Positions 45,065 to 55,580 of a DNA stretch of 64,000 nucleotides are shown here, in pieces (the first letter of the stretch is position 1; each line of letters begins with the position of its first letter). Position numbers and translations under genes: made by a program. This DNA comes from Roseococcus sp. SDR (GTDB taxonomy: Bacteria > Pseudomonadota > Alphaproteobacteria > Acetobacterales > Acetobacteraceae): assembly GCF_019083995.1 (NCBI RefSeq), contig NZ_JAHRCU010000011.1:1-64000 (forward strand), written 5' to 3'. Below the pieces are notes generated by a model, which was not told the origin of the DNA, searched no databases, and worked only from the letters and a program-made list of their open reading frames with translations.

Positions 45065-46678
45065 TTACTGGATGTGAGGGAGACGCAGATCCACGAACCA
45101 GCTCTGCGGCTGGACATGGCCACGCACCCGCGGGCTCATCGCGCGCGGGCCCACGTCATGGGCGATCCAGATGAAGAGCGCCTCGTCCACACCGGCCGCA
45201 TGCAGGCGGGCCAGCGCCGCGTCACGCTCGGCCGGCTCGAAGGAGGTGCGGGCGGCGGCGACCATCTGGTCGAAGCGCGGATCGTTGAACATGCCCCAGT
45301 TGTTGGAGACGGGTGGCGCCATCTTGCTGTCGTAGAAGCGGACCAGCGAGAAGAACGGGTCCATCGCCGAGAAGCTGACATTGGTGGCATGCGCGCCGCG
45401 CGCCGAGGCATGGCCGCAGCCATTGCGCCAATTGGTGAAGAGCGCGTTCCACTCGATCACGTCGAACTCGACATTCACGCCGACCGTGCGGAGATCCTGC
45501 TGGAGGAACTCATTCATCGAGAGCGGCTGCATCTGGCCCGAGCCGCTCGCGCTGATCTGCACACGGATCGTCAGCGGCCGCTGCGGGCCGTAGCCGGCTT
45601 CGGCCAGCAGGCGGCGCGCCTCGGCCTTGTCGGTGCGGATCTGGAAGGTCGGGTTGCCGGCCCAGGGGTGGCCCGCCGGATAGGTGCTGACCGCCGGCTG
45701 CATCATGCCGCCCAGCAGCGTGCGCAGCCCCTCGCGGTCAATGGCGAGGTTCAGCGCGCGGCGGACCCGCACGTCACTGAGCGGGGATGAGGGCAGGAAG
45801 CAGGGCTGCCAGGGCCAGACATGCGGCTGCGGGTTGGTCGCGATCTGCATGTTGCGGCTGCGCAGCTGCGGCACGGCATCGGGCGAGGGCGCCTCGATCC
45901 AGTCCACCTGGCCCGAGAGCAGCGCGGCGGTGCGGGCATTGGCCTCCGGGATCGGCAGCAGCACGATGCGGTCGAGCTTCGCCTTGGTGCCCCAGTAGTT
46001 GTCGTTGCGCGTCATCTCCGCGCGCTCACGCGGGACAAAGCGCGTCAGGCGGAAGGGGCCGGTGCCCGAGGGGTTCGCGGCGAAGGCGTTCCAGGTGGCC
46101 TCGGCCGTCGGGTGCTGCGCGCGCAGCGCCTGCCAATGGGTCGGGCTCGCCATGAAGAGGTTGGTGAGGTTGATCGGCAGCAGGCTGTCCGGCTCGCTGG
46201 TGAAGAGCGCGACGGTCATGTCGTCGATCTTCTCGGCGCGGCGCAGCGTGGGCATGCGCGTCGCGGTCACGCCGACCTGGCGCGGGTCGAAATGCGGCGC
46301 GTCGCGGTCCAGCACCTTGCGGACGTTCCAGACCACCGCATCGGCGTTGAAGGGGCTGCCGTCGTGGAAGGTGACGCCGGGGCGCAGGCGGAAGATCCAG
46401 CGCGTGCGGTCGTTCGGGTCGCTCGTCCATTCGGTGGCGAGGCTCGGGATCACGGTGGAGGGGCGATCGGCCCGGCTCAGATCCCAGGCGGTCAGGCCGT
46501 CATAAAGCGGAATGCCGGTGAAGCGGTTGCCCTCGAAGCCCTGGTCAGGCTGGCCATGGGTCAGCGGGATGTCGGCCGCGGTCATGCCGATCCGCAGCGT
46601 CCCCTGCGCGGCGGCGGGTCCGGTGGCGGATAGGGCGAGCGGCAGCAAGGCCGCCATGATGACGTGACGCAAACGCAT
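45065..46678 (-). CDS. Peptide-type ABC transporter substrate-binding protein
   Basis: A 537-residue SBP_bac_5 family protein. Signal peptide MRLRHVIMAALLPLALSATGPAAA (cleaved near residue 25), then the two-lobed DppA/OppA-like fold (LRPGVTFHDGSPFNADAVVWNVRKVLD, NPSGTGPFRLTRFVPRERAEMTRNDNYW). It starts the operon with the two permeases. The start at 46678 gives a proper signal peptide; upstream frames do not. Confidence 0.95.
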   Translation of the reverse strand: MRLRHVIMAALLPLALSATGPAAAQGTLRIGMTAADIPLTHGQPDQGFEGNRFTGIPLYDGLTAWDLSRADRPSTVIPSLATEWTSDPNDRTRWIFRLRPGVTFHDGSPFNADAVVWNVRKVLDRDAPHFDPRQVGVTATRMPTLRRAEKIDDMTVALFTSEPDSLLPINLTNLFMASPTHWQALRAQHPTAEATWNAFAANPSGTGPFRLTRFVPRERAEMTRNDNYWGTKAKLDRIVLLPIPEANARTAALLSGQVDWIEAPSPDAVPQLRSRNMQIATNPQPHVWPWQPCFLPSSPLSDVRVRRALNLAIDREGLRTLLGGMMQPAVSTYPAGHPWAGNPTFQIRTDKAEARRLLAEAGYGPQRPLTIRVQISASGSGQMQPLSMNEFLQQDLRTVGVNVEFDVIEWNALFTNWRNGCGHASARGAHATNVSFSAMDPFFSLVRFYDSKMAPPVSNNWGMFNDPRFDQMVAAARTSFEPAERDAALARLHAAGVDEALFIWIAHDVGPRAMSPRVRGHVQPQSWFVDLRLPHIQ

Positions 46679-46814
46679 GTTGTTGATCCCTGTCTGGGGT
46701 TTCCTCACGGTGTTACTTAGCGCCGAAGGCACCCTGCGGGGCAAGCGCTCTCCGCCGCCCGAACGCCCCCTCCCCCCTTGTCTTTGCCCAAGGCCCGGGC
46801 ACAACTGCCCGCCG

Positions 46815-47534
46815 ATGAAGCTTCTCCTCCTCAACGGCAACACCGATCCCGCGATCACCGAGCGCATGGCGCAGGGGGCGCGGCGCATGTGCACGCATGA
46901 GATCGTGCCCCTGACCGCGCGCTTCGGCGCGCGCTACATCGCCTCGCGCGCCGCCTCGGCGGTCGCCGCCCATGCGGTGCTCGATTCGCTGGCGAGCGAG
47001 ATCGGGCGCGACAATCCCAAGGGCTATGACGCCGCCATCATCGGCTGCTTCGGCGACCCGGGGCTGGAGGCGGCGCGGGAGTGCTTCCCCATCCCCATTC
47101 TCGGCATGGCCGATGCGGCGATCTTCGCGGCGCTGCGCGTGGCGCCGCGCGTGGGCGTGCTGACCGGGGGGGCGGCCTGGGTGCCGATGCTGGAGGAGTT
47201 TTTCCTGTTGCGTGGCCTCGGGCCTGACAAGGTGCGCGTGGCCGCGATCCCACCCACGGGCGACATGATCGCGCGCGAGCCGGCGAAGGCGGCCGGCCTG
47301 CTGGCCGAGACCGCGCGCGGCGAGGTGGCGCGCGGGGCGGGCGTGATCCTGTTGGGCGGCGCCGGCTTGGTGGGCCTCGATGCCCTGGTGGCGCCGCAGG
47401 TCACGGTGCCGGTGCTGGATGGGCTGCGCTGTGCGATCGAGGCGGCGGAGACCGCGACGGCGGCGCGGCAATTGAGCAGCATCGCGCCGAGCGTGGGCCT
47501 CTCGGACGCGCTGGCAGCGAGCCTCGCTGGTTAG
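46815..47534 (+). CDS. Asp/Glu/hydantoin racemase family protein lacking the second catalytic Cys
   Basis: A 239-residue protein. N-terminal LLLLNGNTDPAITERM and GCFGDPGL (Cys78) are the hydantoin/Asp racemase signature. The second Cys, normally in an LGCAGM-like loop, is Gly here (Gly182 in VILLGGAGLVGL). True two-base racemisation would then fail, so another reaction (decarboxylation or isomerisation) or substrate is likely. Divergent from the peptide transporter; ends in a 4-base convergent overlap with an FkbM gene. Confidence 0.82.
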   Translation: MKLLLLNGNTDPAITERMAQGARRMCTHEIVPLTARFGARYIASRAASAVAAHAVLDSLASEIGRDNPKGYDAAIIGCFGDPGLEAARECFPIPILGMADAAIFAALRVAPRVGVLTGGAAWVPMLEEFFLLRGLGPDKVRVAAIPPTGDMIAREPAKAAGLLAETARGEVARGAGVILLGGAGLVGLDALVAPQVTVPVLDGLRCAIEAAETATAARQLSSIAPSVGLSDALAASLAG

Positions 47535-48316
47535 CCCTTCACGAAGCGGCGGTTGCGTGCGGCGCCATCCATCGGCGCCTCGCTGAACCCGGCCTCGGCC
47601 AGCAATTCCGGGATGCCATTGCCGCCGGCGGCCGCATTGGCGCCGTCGATCTCCACCAGCACCTCGCGCACATGCTGGCGCAGCGTCGCCATGGCGCCGC
47701 GCAGGATCAGCGGCTCGATGCCGTCCACGTCGAGCTTGATGGCATCCGGCGCCGGCGGCGCGAAGCGGGCCATGAACTCATCCACCGCGAAACCAGGCAC
47801 GGCCTGGCGGAAGCCGCCCTCCCGCGCCTCGATGCTGTGCATGGAATGCCCGGCCGCCGTATTGGCCATGTTCAGCGTGACGAGCGATGTCTGCTCCGCG
47901 AAGGCCAGGCAATAGGCGCTGATGCGGTCGTCAAAACCGTTGATCTCGATGTTGCGGACCATGGCCGCGAAGCTGGAGGCCGAGGGCTCGAAGGCCAGAA
48001 CCCGCAGTCCGCGCCTCGCGGCGAAGAGGCTGTAGAGGCCGATATTCGCGCCGATGTCCCAAAGCACGCTGCCCACCGGCCGGGACATGATCCAGGCCAC
48101 CGTCTCCGGCTCGTCCTGGCCGAAGCCCTGCGGGTCATGCAGCGCGCGGGCCGAGGGGCATTCCACCAGCAGCGGGCCGGCTTCGGTCGGCACCGTCAGG
48201 CGCTGGATCAGGTTTTCGGCGACCAGGGCGCGCGTGGCCTCGGCGCGGCGGGGGCGCATGGGGCTTGTCGCGGTACGGACGACGCCGGAGAGGAAGCGGG
48301 CGAGGCTGCGGCTCAT
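47531..48316 (-). CDS. FkbM-family methyltransferase
   Basis: A 261-residue SAM methyltransferase. Motif I region VLWDIGANIGLYSLFAARRGLRVLAFEPSASSFAAM, then NIEINGFDDRISAYCLA, is that of FkbM. The C-terminal half holds AIKLDVDGIEPLIL with the catalytic region. Members O-methylate sugars, lipids or small products. Downstream by 6 bases of ggt on the same strand; no glycan genes near. Confidence 0.9.
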   Translation of the reverse strand: MSRSLARFLSGVVRTATSPMRPRRAEATRALVAENLIQRLTVPTEAGPLLVECPSARALHDPQGFGQDEPETVAWIMSRPVGSVLWDIGANIGLYSLFAARRGLRVLAFEPSASSFAAMVRNIEINGFDDRISAYCLAFAEQTSLVTLNMANTAAGHSMHSIEAREGGFRQAVPGFAVDEFMARFAPPAPDAIKLDVDGIEPLILRGAMATLRQHVREVLVEIDGANAAAGGNGIPELLAEAGFSEAPMDGAARNRRFVKG

Positions 48317-48322
48317 GCGCGT

Positions 48323-50011
48323 TCAGTCACCGGCGACCATCCCCTCGCGGCGCGGATCGGTGCCGCCCAGCAGGCGCCGCGCCTCGCCCTGGCGTTGGAT
48401 GCGGATGAGGTTCAGGCCGGAATTCATCTCCCGCGCCTCGGCCGGTGCGCCGCGCGCGATGAGCCCAGGTGCCAGCCCGGCGGCGGCGGTGCCGCGCTCC
48501 ACCTCGGTCATCGCATTGAGCGCGCCGACATGGGGCAGCGCCGCGGCGGCCTGGGGGTCGAGGTTCCAGTCGAGCATCGCGACCAGCGCCTGGGCGACAT
48601 AGCCGATGATGCGCGCGCCCCCCGGGGAGCCGGCCACGGCCTCGAGCTGCCCCTGCTGGAAGACGAGCATGGGCGACATGGAGGAGCGCGGCCGCTTGCC
48701 CCCCTCGACACGGTTGGCCACCGGCCTGCCGTCCAGCTCCGGCTGGAAGGAGAAATCCGTGAGCTGATTGTTCAGGAAAAAACCGCGCACCACCACGTGG
48801 GAGCCGAAGGCGCTTTCCACCGTGGTGGTCATCGAGACGGCGCGGCCCTCGGCATCCAGGATGGACATATGGGCGGTGCCGCCCTCGGGCTGTGGCGGCT
48901 GGCTGGCGAGCGCCGGGCCGAAGCGGCGCGGATTGCCGGGTTGCGGCGCGGCGATGGCGCGATCGGGCGAGAGAAGCTGCGCCCGGCCGGTCAGATAGGC
49001 GCCATCCAGCAGGCCGCTCACTGGGACGGGCACGAAGCCAGGATCGGCCATGAAGCGGTTGCGGTCGGCGAAGGAGAGCCGCCCCGCCTCGCCCAGCAGC
49101 ATGGCGGCGTCGAGGCCGCCGGGCTCCAGCGCCGGCATCTCGAAATGGCCGAGCAGGCCCAGGATCTGCAGCACCACGGCCGCGCCCGAGGGGGGCGGCG
49201 GGCCGCAGAGGGTGAAGGCGCGATAGGGCAGGCAGAGGGCGGCGCGACGGAGCGGCGCATAGCCCGCAAGGTCATCCGCCGTCATCAGCCCCGGATTGGC
49301 ATGGCCGCGCACGGCCCGGACGATATCCTGCGCGATGGGGCCGCGATGCAGCGCGACCGCGCCTTCCTCCGCGATGGCACGCAACGTCGCGGCGAGCGCC
49401 GGGTTGCGCAGCCGCGCCCCCTCGGCGAGCGGCGCGCCTTCGGCGGTGAAGTAGATCGCGCGCGCGCCGGGGTCACGCCGCAAAGAGCCGCCGAAGGCGC
49501 TGAGCAGCTGCGCAAGGCGGGGCGAGACGTCGAAGCCCTCCTCGGCGAGGCGAATGGCGGGCGCGAAGAGATCGGCCCAGGCCAGCCGGCCATGGGCGCG
49601 ATGGGCCTCCTCCAGCATGCGGACCACGCCGGGCACGCCGACGGCGCGGCCGCCGATCGCCGCATCGAAGAAATCCATCGGGCGGCCGTCGCGCAGGAAG
49701 AGATCGCCACGCGCGGCCGCCGGTGCCGTCTCCCGCCCGTCCCAGGCGACAAGCTCGCGCGCGGCGGGGTCCCAATGCAGCAGGAAGGCGCCGCCACCGA
49801 TGCCGGAGGATTGCGGCTCCACCAGTGTCAGCACCGCCTGCACGGCGATGGCGGCATCCACGGCGGAGCCGCCCGCGCGCAGCATGGCCTGGCCGGCTTC
49901 GGCCGCGAGTGGGTGCGAGGCGACGACCATGTGGTTCTGCGCCACCACGGGCTGCGCGGCCGCCGGTGCGGCCATGAGCAGGAGCAGGGCAAGGAGGGGC
50001 GCGCGAATCAC
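48323..50011 (-). CDS. ggt: Gamma-glutamyltransferase
   Basis: A 562-residue N-terminal-nucleophile enzyme, exported (signal peptide ending PAAA at about 19). The self-processing Thr is Thr379 (EGGTAHMSILD), giving a large and a small subunit. SSGIGGGAFLLHW and PRSSMSPMLVF are further family motifs. It hydrolyses glutathione and transfers gamma-glutamyl groups. Start is GTG. Confidence 0.95.
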   Translation of the reverse strand: MIRAPLLALLLLMAAPAAAQPVVAQNHMVVASHPLAAEAGQAMLRAGGSAVDAAIAVQAVLTLVEPQSSGIGGGAFLLHWDPAARELVAWDGRETAPAAARGDLFLRDGRPMDFFDAAIGGRAVGVPGVVRMLEEAHRAHGRLAWADLFAPAIRLAEEGFDVSPRLAQLLSAFGGSLRRDPGARAIYFTAEGAPLAEGARLRNPALAATLRAIAEEGAVALHRGPIAQDIVRAVRGHANPGLMTADDLAGYAPLRRAALCLPYRAFTLCGPPPPSGAAVVLQILGLLGHFEMPALEPGGLDAAMLLGEAGRLSFADRNRFMADPGFVPVPVSGLLDGAYLTGRAQLLSPDRAIAAPQPGNPRRFGPALASQPPQPEGGTAHMSILDAEGRAVSMTTTVESAFGSHVVVRGFFLNNQLTDFSFQPELDGRPVANRVEGGKRPRSSMSPMLVFQQGQLEAVAGSPGGARIIGYVAQALVAMLDWNLDPQAAAALPHVGALNAMTEVERGTAAAGLAPGLIARGAPAEAREMNSGLNLIRIQRQGEARRLLGGTDPRREGMVAGD

Positions 50012-50070
50012 GCCCGCGGGTGTAGCCCCATTTGGGCGGGCGCGTCACGCGGGGGTGTCAAGCCGGCTTG

Positions 50071-51585
50071 TCAGATGGCGCGGCGGCGCCCCCGATAGGC
50101 CAGGGCCTCGGCCACATGGGCGCGCTGGATCGCGGCGCTGCCGGCGAGGTCGGCGATGGTGCGCGCGAGGCGGATGGAGCGGATGAAGCCGCGTGCGGAA
50201 AGCCCCAGACGCTCGGCCGCCTGCTCCAGCAATTGCCGGGCCTCGGGCAGAAGCGCGCCGCGTTCCTCCAGCAGCGCGCCGTCGGCCGCGGCGTTGTGGC
50301 GCGGGCCATCCTCGCCCCAGCGCGCGCGCTGCACATCGCGCGCCGCCTGCACGCGGGCGGCGATGCGTTCGGTCGTCTCGCCGGCCGGCGCGCGGGAGAG
50401 TTCGGCCGGCGGCACGGCCTGGACCTGGAGGGTGATGTCCATGCGGTCGAGCAGCGGGCCGCTCAGGCGTTCGGCGTATTCCTCGCCGCAGCGCGGCGCG
50501 CGGGAGCATTCGCGCCCCGCCTCGCCCAGATGGCCGCAGCGGCAGGGGTTCATCGCGGCGATGCACTGGAAGCGCGCGGGATACTCCACATGCGCGTTGG
50601 CGCGGGCGATGACGGCGCGGCCCGTCTCCATGGGCTGGCGCAGCGCCTCCAGCGCGGGGCGCGGGAATTCCGGCCACTCGTCGAGAAAGAGCACGCCGTG
50701 ATGCGCGAGGCTGATCTCGCCGGGCTTGGCGCGCGCGCCGCCGCCGATCAGCGCCGCCTGGCTCGCCGAATGATGCGGCTCGCGGAAGGGCGGGCGCGTC
50801 AGCAGCCTGCCGTCGCGTAGCAGGCCGGCGACGGAATGCACCATGGAGAGTTCCAGCGCCTCGCCAGGTGTCAGGTCCGGCAGCAGGCCCGGCAGGCGGG
50901 CGGCGAGCATGGATTTCCCAGCCCCGGGCGGGCCGATCATCAGCAGGTTGTGGCCGCCGGCGGCGGCGATCTCCAGCGCGCGCTTCGCGCTTTCCTGGCC
51001 CTTCACCTCGGAGAGGCAGGGGCCGCGCCAGGCTTCGCGCTCCAGGCGCGGCGGCTCGGGCGGGGACATGACCTGCACGCCGCGGAAATGGTTGAGGATG
51101 GCGGGCAGGTCGGGCGGGGCCAGCACCTCGCCGCGCCCGGCCCAGGCGGCCTCCCCGCCCTGTGCCGCAGGGCAGATCAGGCCGAGGCCGCGTTGCGAGG
51201 CGCCCAGCGCCGCGGGCAACACGCCCGCCACGGGCAGAATCGCGCCGTCCAGCGAGAGTTCACCGAGGGCGGCGAAGCCTGCCAGTTCCTCGCGCGGCAG
51301 CACCTCCATGGCGGCGAGCAGGGCGAGGGCGATGGGCAGGTCGTAATGGCTGCCTTCCTTGGCGAGGTCGGCGGGGGCGAGGTTCACCAGAACCCGCTTG
51401 GGCGGGAGTGCCAGGCCGAGGCCGGTGAGTGCGGCGCGCACCCGCTCGCGCGATTCGCCCACGGCCTTGTCGGCCAGGCCCACCAGCAGAAAGGCCGGCA
51501 GGCCCGGCGCCAATTGCACCTGCACCTCCACCGGGACGGCGTTGATGCCGGCGAAGGCGAAGGTGGCGATGCGGGCGAGGCTCAT
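50071..51585 (-). CDS. comM: ComM/YifB-type Mg-chelatase-like AAA+ ATPase
   Basis: A 504-residue protein. An N-terminal Lon-like domain (about 15-165) is followed by the AAA+ core with Walker A GPPGAGKSML near residue 218 and Walker B FLDEWPEF. CRCGHLGEAGRECSRAPRCGEEY is the typical Cys-rich loop of the family. ComM is a helicase that promotes branch migration of natural-transformation DNA. The start ATG at 51585 gives the usual SLARIATFAF start. Confidence 0.95.
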   Translation of the reverse strand: MSLARIATFAFAGINAVPVEVQVQLAPGLPAFLLVGLADKAVGESRERVRAALTGLGLALPPKRVLVNLAPADLAKEGSHYDLPIALALLAAMEVLPREELAGFAALGELSLDGAILPVAGVLPAALGASQRGLGLICPAAQGGEAAWAGRGEVLAPPDLPAILNHFRGVQVMSPPEPPRLEREAWRGPCLSEVKGQESAKRALEIAAAGGHNLLMIGPPGAGKSMLAARLPGLLPDLTPGEALELSMVHSVAGLLRDGRLLTRPPFREPHHSASQAALIGGGARAKPGEISLAHHGVLFLDEWPEFPRPALEALRQPMETGRAVIARANAHVEYPARFQCIAAMNPCRCGHLGEAGRECSRAPRCGEEYAERLSGPLLDRMDITLQVQAVPPAELSRAPAGETTERIAARVQAARDVQRARWGEDGPRHNAAADGALLEERGALLPEARQLLEQAAERLGLSARGFIRSIRLARTIADLAGSAAIQRAHVAEALAYRGRRRAI

Positions 51586-51626
51586 GCCGGTGCAGTGTCT
51601 TCACCCGCCAGCGTCCCGCGCAAGCG

Positions 51627-52667
51627 CTATTTGGCGAGCGCTTCCCGCACCATCCCCATGAAGGCGTTCAGATGCGCCGGATCGAGCCAGCGCGAGACGG
51701 CGACGATCCCCTCGGCCGGCTCCATCCAAGTGGTGTTGCCGCCAGCGCCCGAGAAACACACCGCCCCCTCGCTCGCCGCCGGCCATTTCGTGCGGCCGGT
51801 GTTGAGCCAGAAGAGGAAGCCGTAATGCGGGTTGAGCGCGCAGGGCGTGCGGCAGAGATCCAGCCATTCCTTGGACAGGATGCGCTTGCCGTTCCATTCG
51901 CCATCGGCCGCGACCAGCAGGCCGATCTTCGCCTGGTCTTCCGCGCTGATGATGATGCCACCGCCCCAATGGCCACCGCCGGAGACGCTCTCGATCATCC
52001 GGCCGTCGATCTCGACCTGGGAGGTGGAATAGCCGCGCCATTGCCAGTCGGTGGAGGCACCGATTGGCGCCATGATCCGCTCCGCCCAGACCTCGGGCAG
52101 CGGCCGGCGGAACAGGTGCAGCAAAGCGAGCGCCAGCGCGTTCACGCGGACGTCGTTGTATTCCCAATAGCTGCCGGGCGGCTGCATGGGGCGCGGGCTG
52201 CGCTTCTTGCCCTGGCCTTCCACGCCCAGGTTCCGGCCGCGATCGATCAGGTCGCTTTTGCCGAAGAGCGTGCCCTCGAACTCGGAGGTGTTGGTCAGCA
52301 GATGCCGCCAGGTGATGGGGGCATTCTGTGCGGTGGCGAAGGCCTGATGCGGCACGCGGTCACTGACGCGGGCGTCGAGATCGGGCAGCAGCCCATCCTG
52401 CACGGCGAGGCCGGCCAGCATGGCGAGGTAGCTCTTGGCCACGCTGAAGGTCATGTCGGCGCGGGCGGGGTCGCCCCATTCGGCCACGCGCTTGCCGTGC
52501 TGGTAGATCACGCCATTCGGCCCGCCGCGCGGGGCGGTGGGGCCGATCACGGCATTGTCGGGCGGGCCCTCGAAATAGCCGCCTTCGAGATGCGCCAGGA
52601 TGTCGCGCGGCCAGGGGGTCTCATGCGCCGCGGCGAAATCCGTCGCGGCCTTCAGCTCGGCGGTCAC
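51627..52667 (-). CDS. Serine hydrolase, beta-lactamase/AmpC-like family
   Basis: A 346-residue protein of the class C beta-lactamase/EstB superfamily. The catalytic SxxK is Ser75-Val-Ala-Lys78 (MTFSVAKSYLAML), and a YxN-like motif is WEYNDVR. No signal peptide, so it probably acts in the cytoplasm as an esterase or amidase. The GTG start overlaps the minE stop (GTGA), so it is translationally coupled to the min genes. Substrate unknown. Confidence 0.87.
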   Translation of the reverse strand: MTAELKAATDFAAAHETPWPRDILAHLEGGYFEGPPDNAVIGPTAPRGGPNGVIYQHGKRVAEWGDPARADMTFSVAKSYLAMLAGLAVQDGLLPDLDARVSDRVPHQAFATAQNAPITWRHLLTNTSEFEGTLFGKSDLIDRGRNLGVEGQGKKRSPRPMQPPGSYWEYNDVRVNALALALLHLFRRPLPEVWAERIMAPIGASTDWQWRGYSTSQVEIDGRMIESVSGGGHWGGGIIISAEDQAKIGLLVAADGEWNGKRILSKEWLDLCRTPCALNPHYGFLFWLNTGRTKWPAASEGAVCFSGAGGNTTWMEPAEGIVAVSRWLDPAHLNAFMGMVREALAK

Positions 52668-52944
52668 GCCGCGCGGCCACCCGTGACGGCGGCCGGACCC
52701 GGCAGCTCGATATCGATGGCGAGCGTCGAGAAATCCCCGCCGCGCTCCAGGTTCACCTGCACCTTGGCGGGGTCGATCGCGACATAGCGCGCGACCACGG
52801 CCACCAGCTCCTGCTGCAGCTTGGGCAGGAAATCGGCCTGGCCGCGGCTGACGCGCTCATGGCTGATGATGACCTGCAGCCGGTCCTTCGCGGCGGCGGC
52901 GGTGCCCTTGGTCTCGCGCTCCTTGCGGAAGAAGTTCAGCCAGC

Positions 52945-52948
<4 letters not shown>
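52664..52948 (-). CDS. minE: Cell-division topological specificity factor MinE
   Basis: A 94-residue MinE. The N-terminal amphipathic membrane-binding segment MSWLNFFRKE and anti-MinCD helix (KDRLQVIISHERV) lead into the topological-specificity domain (VVARYVAIDPAKVQVNLER). It sets MinD oscillation and keeps the ring at mid-cell. The start overlaps the minD stop and the stop overlaps the serine hydrolase start. Confidence 0.95.
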
Positions 52949-53766
<818 letters not shown>

Positions 53767-53796
53767 GTTGTCTTCCCTCGTGAATGGATCCTGGGT

Positions 53797-54555
53797 TCAG
53801 CCAAAGGGGTCGAACCGCAATTGCTCGCCGTCGAGGCGCACCTGCACGCCGCGGCCGATGACGGCGGGGGGCACCCCGTCGCGCACCGCATAGAGACCGG
53901 AGATGGCCACCAGCTCCGGGTCAAAATTCTGCGCGAAGATGCGGGCCGTGCCGTCCTCGCTCGCCCCTGCCACGGCGCGGCCGCGCAAGGCGCCGTAGAT
54001 GTGGATGTTGCCGTCGGCGATCACCTCGGCGCCCGCATTCACGGGGCCGACGACGATCAGGTCACTGCCCTCGGCATAGACGCGCTGGCCGGCGCGGACG
54101 GCCTGGTTCACCACCATGGTGCGCGCGGCGGGCGCCGGGCGCGCGGGCTCGGGCGGCGGCGGGATGGCGACGGCGGGGGCGGCCACGGGCGCGGGCGCCT
54201 CCACCTCCGTCTCGCGCTGGCCGGCGGGGCGCAGCGTGGGCAGGCCGGCGCCGGCGGCGGCGGCGCGCAGCAGCTGGGGGCCGCCCACCACACCGATCGG
54301 CAGGATCTCCAGCGCGCGCAACCCGGCGACGAGGGCGGGGAAATCCACCTGCTCGCCGCCCAGATCATCGAGGCTGATGGCGATGGGGGCATAGCGCAGG
54401 AAGCCGGGCGCCTTGCGGAACTGGTCACCCAGCGCTGGCAGCACCGCCTGGACGTCACCCGTCAGCAGTCGCAGCGTCAGCAGGCTGTAATTGCTGCCGC
54501 GCAGCCGGAATGTCTCGGTCGGCAGGCCGGAGGTGGGCCTGGCTTCGGCGGTCAT
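53797..54555 (-). CDS. minC: Septum formation inhibitor MinC
   Basis: A 252-residue MinC. The N-terminal FtsZ-inhibiting domain (residues 10-105) is followed by a Pro/Ala/Glu linker and the C-terminal beta-helix that binds MinD (VRAGQRVYAEGSDLIVVGPVNAGAEVIADGNIHIYGALRGRAVAG region). ATG at 54555; an upstream TTG is less likely. First gene of minC-minD-minE-serine hydrolase. Confidence 0.95.
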   Translation of the reverse strand: MTAEARPTSGLPTETFRLRGSNYSLLTLRLLTGDVQAVLPALGDQFRKAPGFLRYAPIAISLDDLGGEQVDFPALVAGLRALEILPIGVVGGPQLLRAAAAGAGLPTLRPAGQRETEVEAPAPVAAPAVAIPPPPEPARPAPAARTMVVNQAVRAGQRVYAEGSDLIVVGPVNAGAEVIADGNIHIYGALRGRAVAGASEDGTARIFAQNFDPELVAISGLYAVRDGVPPAVIGRGVQVRLDGEQLRFDPFG

Positions 54556-54680
54556 GGGGTCCAAGGGCTTCCCGGGCAAACAGGTGAAGGGGTGTGATAG
54601 CCGCCCGCGCGCCGGCAGCGAAGCCCCAACTGCGGGTCTGGGAGTGGAATCCGTGCCGAATCCGCCGCATGCTGGCTGGC

Positions 54681-55580
54681 ATGCCCGAGACCCTGATCCT
54701 CGCCGAGCCCTTCCGCGCCCTGTTCTACGCCCCCTACTACCTGGCCGAGGCGCGCGGCGCCTTCACCCGGAACGGGCTGGACCTCCGGATGGAGACCGCC
54801 GGCACCCCCACCCTCGCCGCCGAGGCCGTGCTGGCCGGCCGCGCCGATCTCGCCTGGAGCGGGCCGATGCGCGTGATGCAGCACCGCGCGGCGGACCCCG
54901 CCTCGCCGCTCACCGCCTTCTGCGCGGTCATCATGCGCGATCCCTTCCTGATCGTCGGCCGCTCCGCGCGGGAGGGGATGCATCTGGCGGAACTCAACGG
55001 CTTCCGGCTGGGGCTGGTGACCGAGGTGCCCACGCCCGTCTGGTGTCTGGCCGATGCGGTGGCCCGCGCCGGTGGCCGGCCGGTGAAGGACCGCGCGGGC
55101 GGCAGCATGGCGCAGAACGTGGCATCGCTGCTGGAAGGCAAGCTCGACGCGATCCAGGTCTTCGAGCCCTTCGCCTCCCAGGTGGAGGAGGCGGGCGGCG
55201 CGGTCTGGTTCAGCCAGGCGAGCACCGGGCCCATGGCCTATAGCTCGCTCTACAGCACCACGGCCACGCTCGCCGCGCGGCGGGAGGCGATGCGCGCCAT
55301 GGTCCGCGCCCTGGCCGAGACGCTGCGCTGGATGGAAAGCGCCACGCCCGCCGAGATCGCCACGCTGCTGGAGGCGCGCTTCCCCGACCTGCCGCTTGCG
55401 ACTCGCGAGCGCGCCGTGGCCCGCTATCAGGCGGCGGGCCTCTGGACCGATGGGCCGCATATGCCGCGCGCCGCCTTCCAGGCCCTGGGCGAGGCGATGA
55501 TCCGCGCCGGCGCCCTGCCGCATATCCCGGATTTCGGCCTCTGCGTGGATGAGGCGGTGGTGACGGAGGCTCTCTCGTGA
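54681..55580 (+). CDS. NMT1/THI5-like periplasmic-binding-fold protein without signal peptide
   Basis: A 299-residue binding-protein fold of the NMT1/SsuA family (PETLILAEPFRALFYAPYYLAEARGAF, AVLAGRADLAWSGPMRVM, GGSMAQNVASLLEGKLDAIQVFEPF). It has no signal peptide or lipobox under any start; 54681 or 54669 are both possible. No permease or ATPase follows. It is instead joined by a 4-base overlap to a thioesterase. It may bind a cytoplasmic ligand or have lost export. Function unknown. Confidence 0.8.
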   Translation: MPETLILAEPFRALFYAPYYLAEARGAFTRNGLDLRMETAGTPTLAAEAVLAGRADLAWSGPMRVMQHRAADPASPLTAFCAVIMRDPFLIVGRSAREGMHLAELNGFRLGLVTEVPTPVWCLADAVARAGGRPVKDRAGGSMAQNVASLLEGKLDAIQVFEPFASQVEEAGGAVWFSQASTGPMAYSSLYSTTATLAARREAMRAMVRALAETLRWMESATPAEIATLLEARFPDLPLATRERAVARYQAAGLWTDGPHMPRAAFQALGEAMIRAGALPHIPDFGLCVDEAVVTEALS

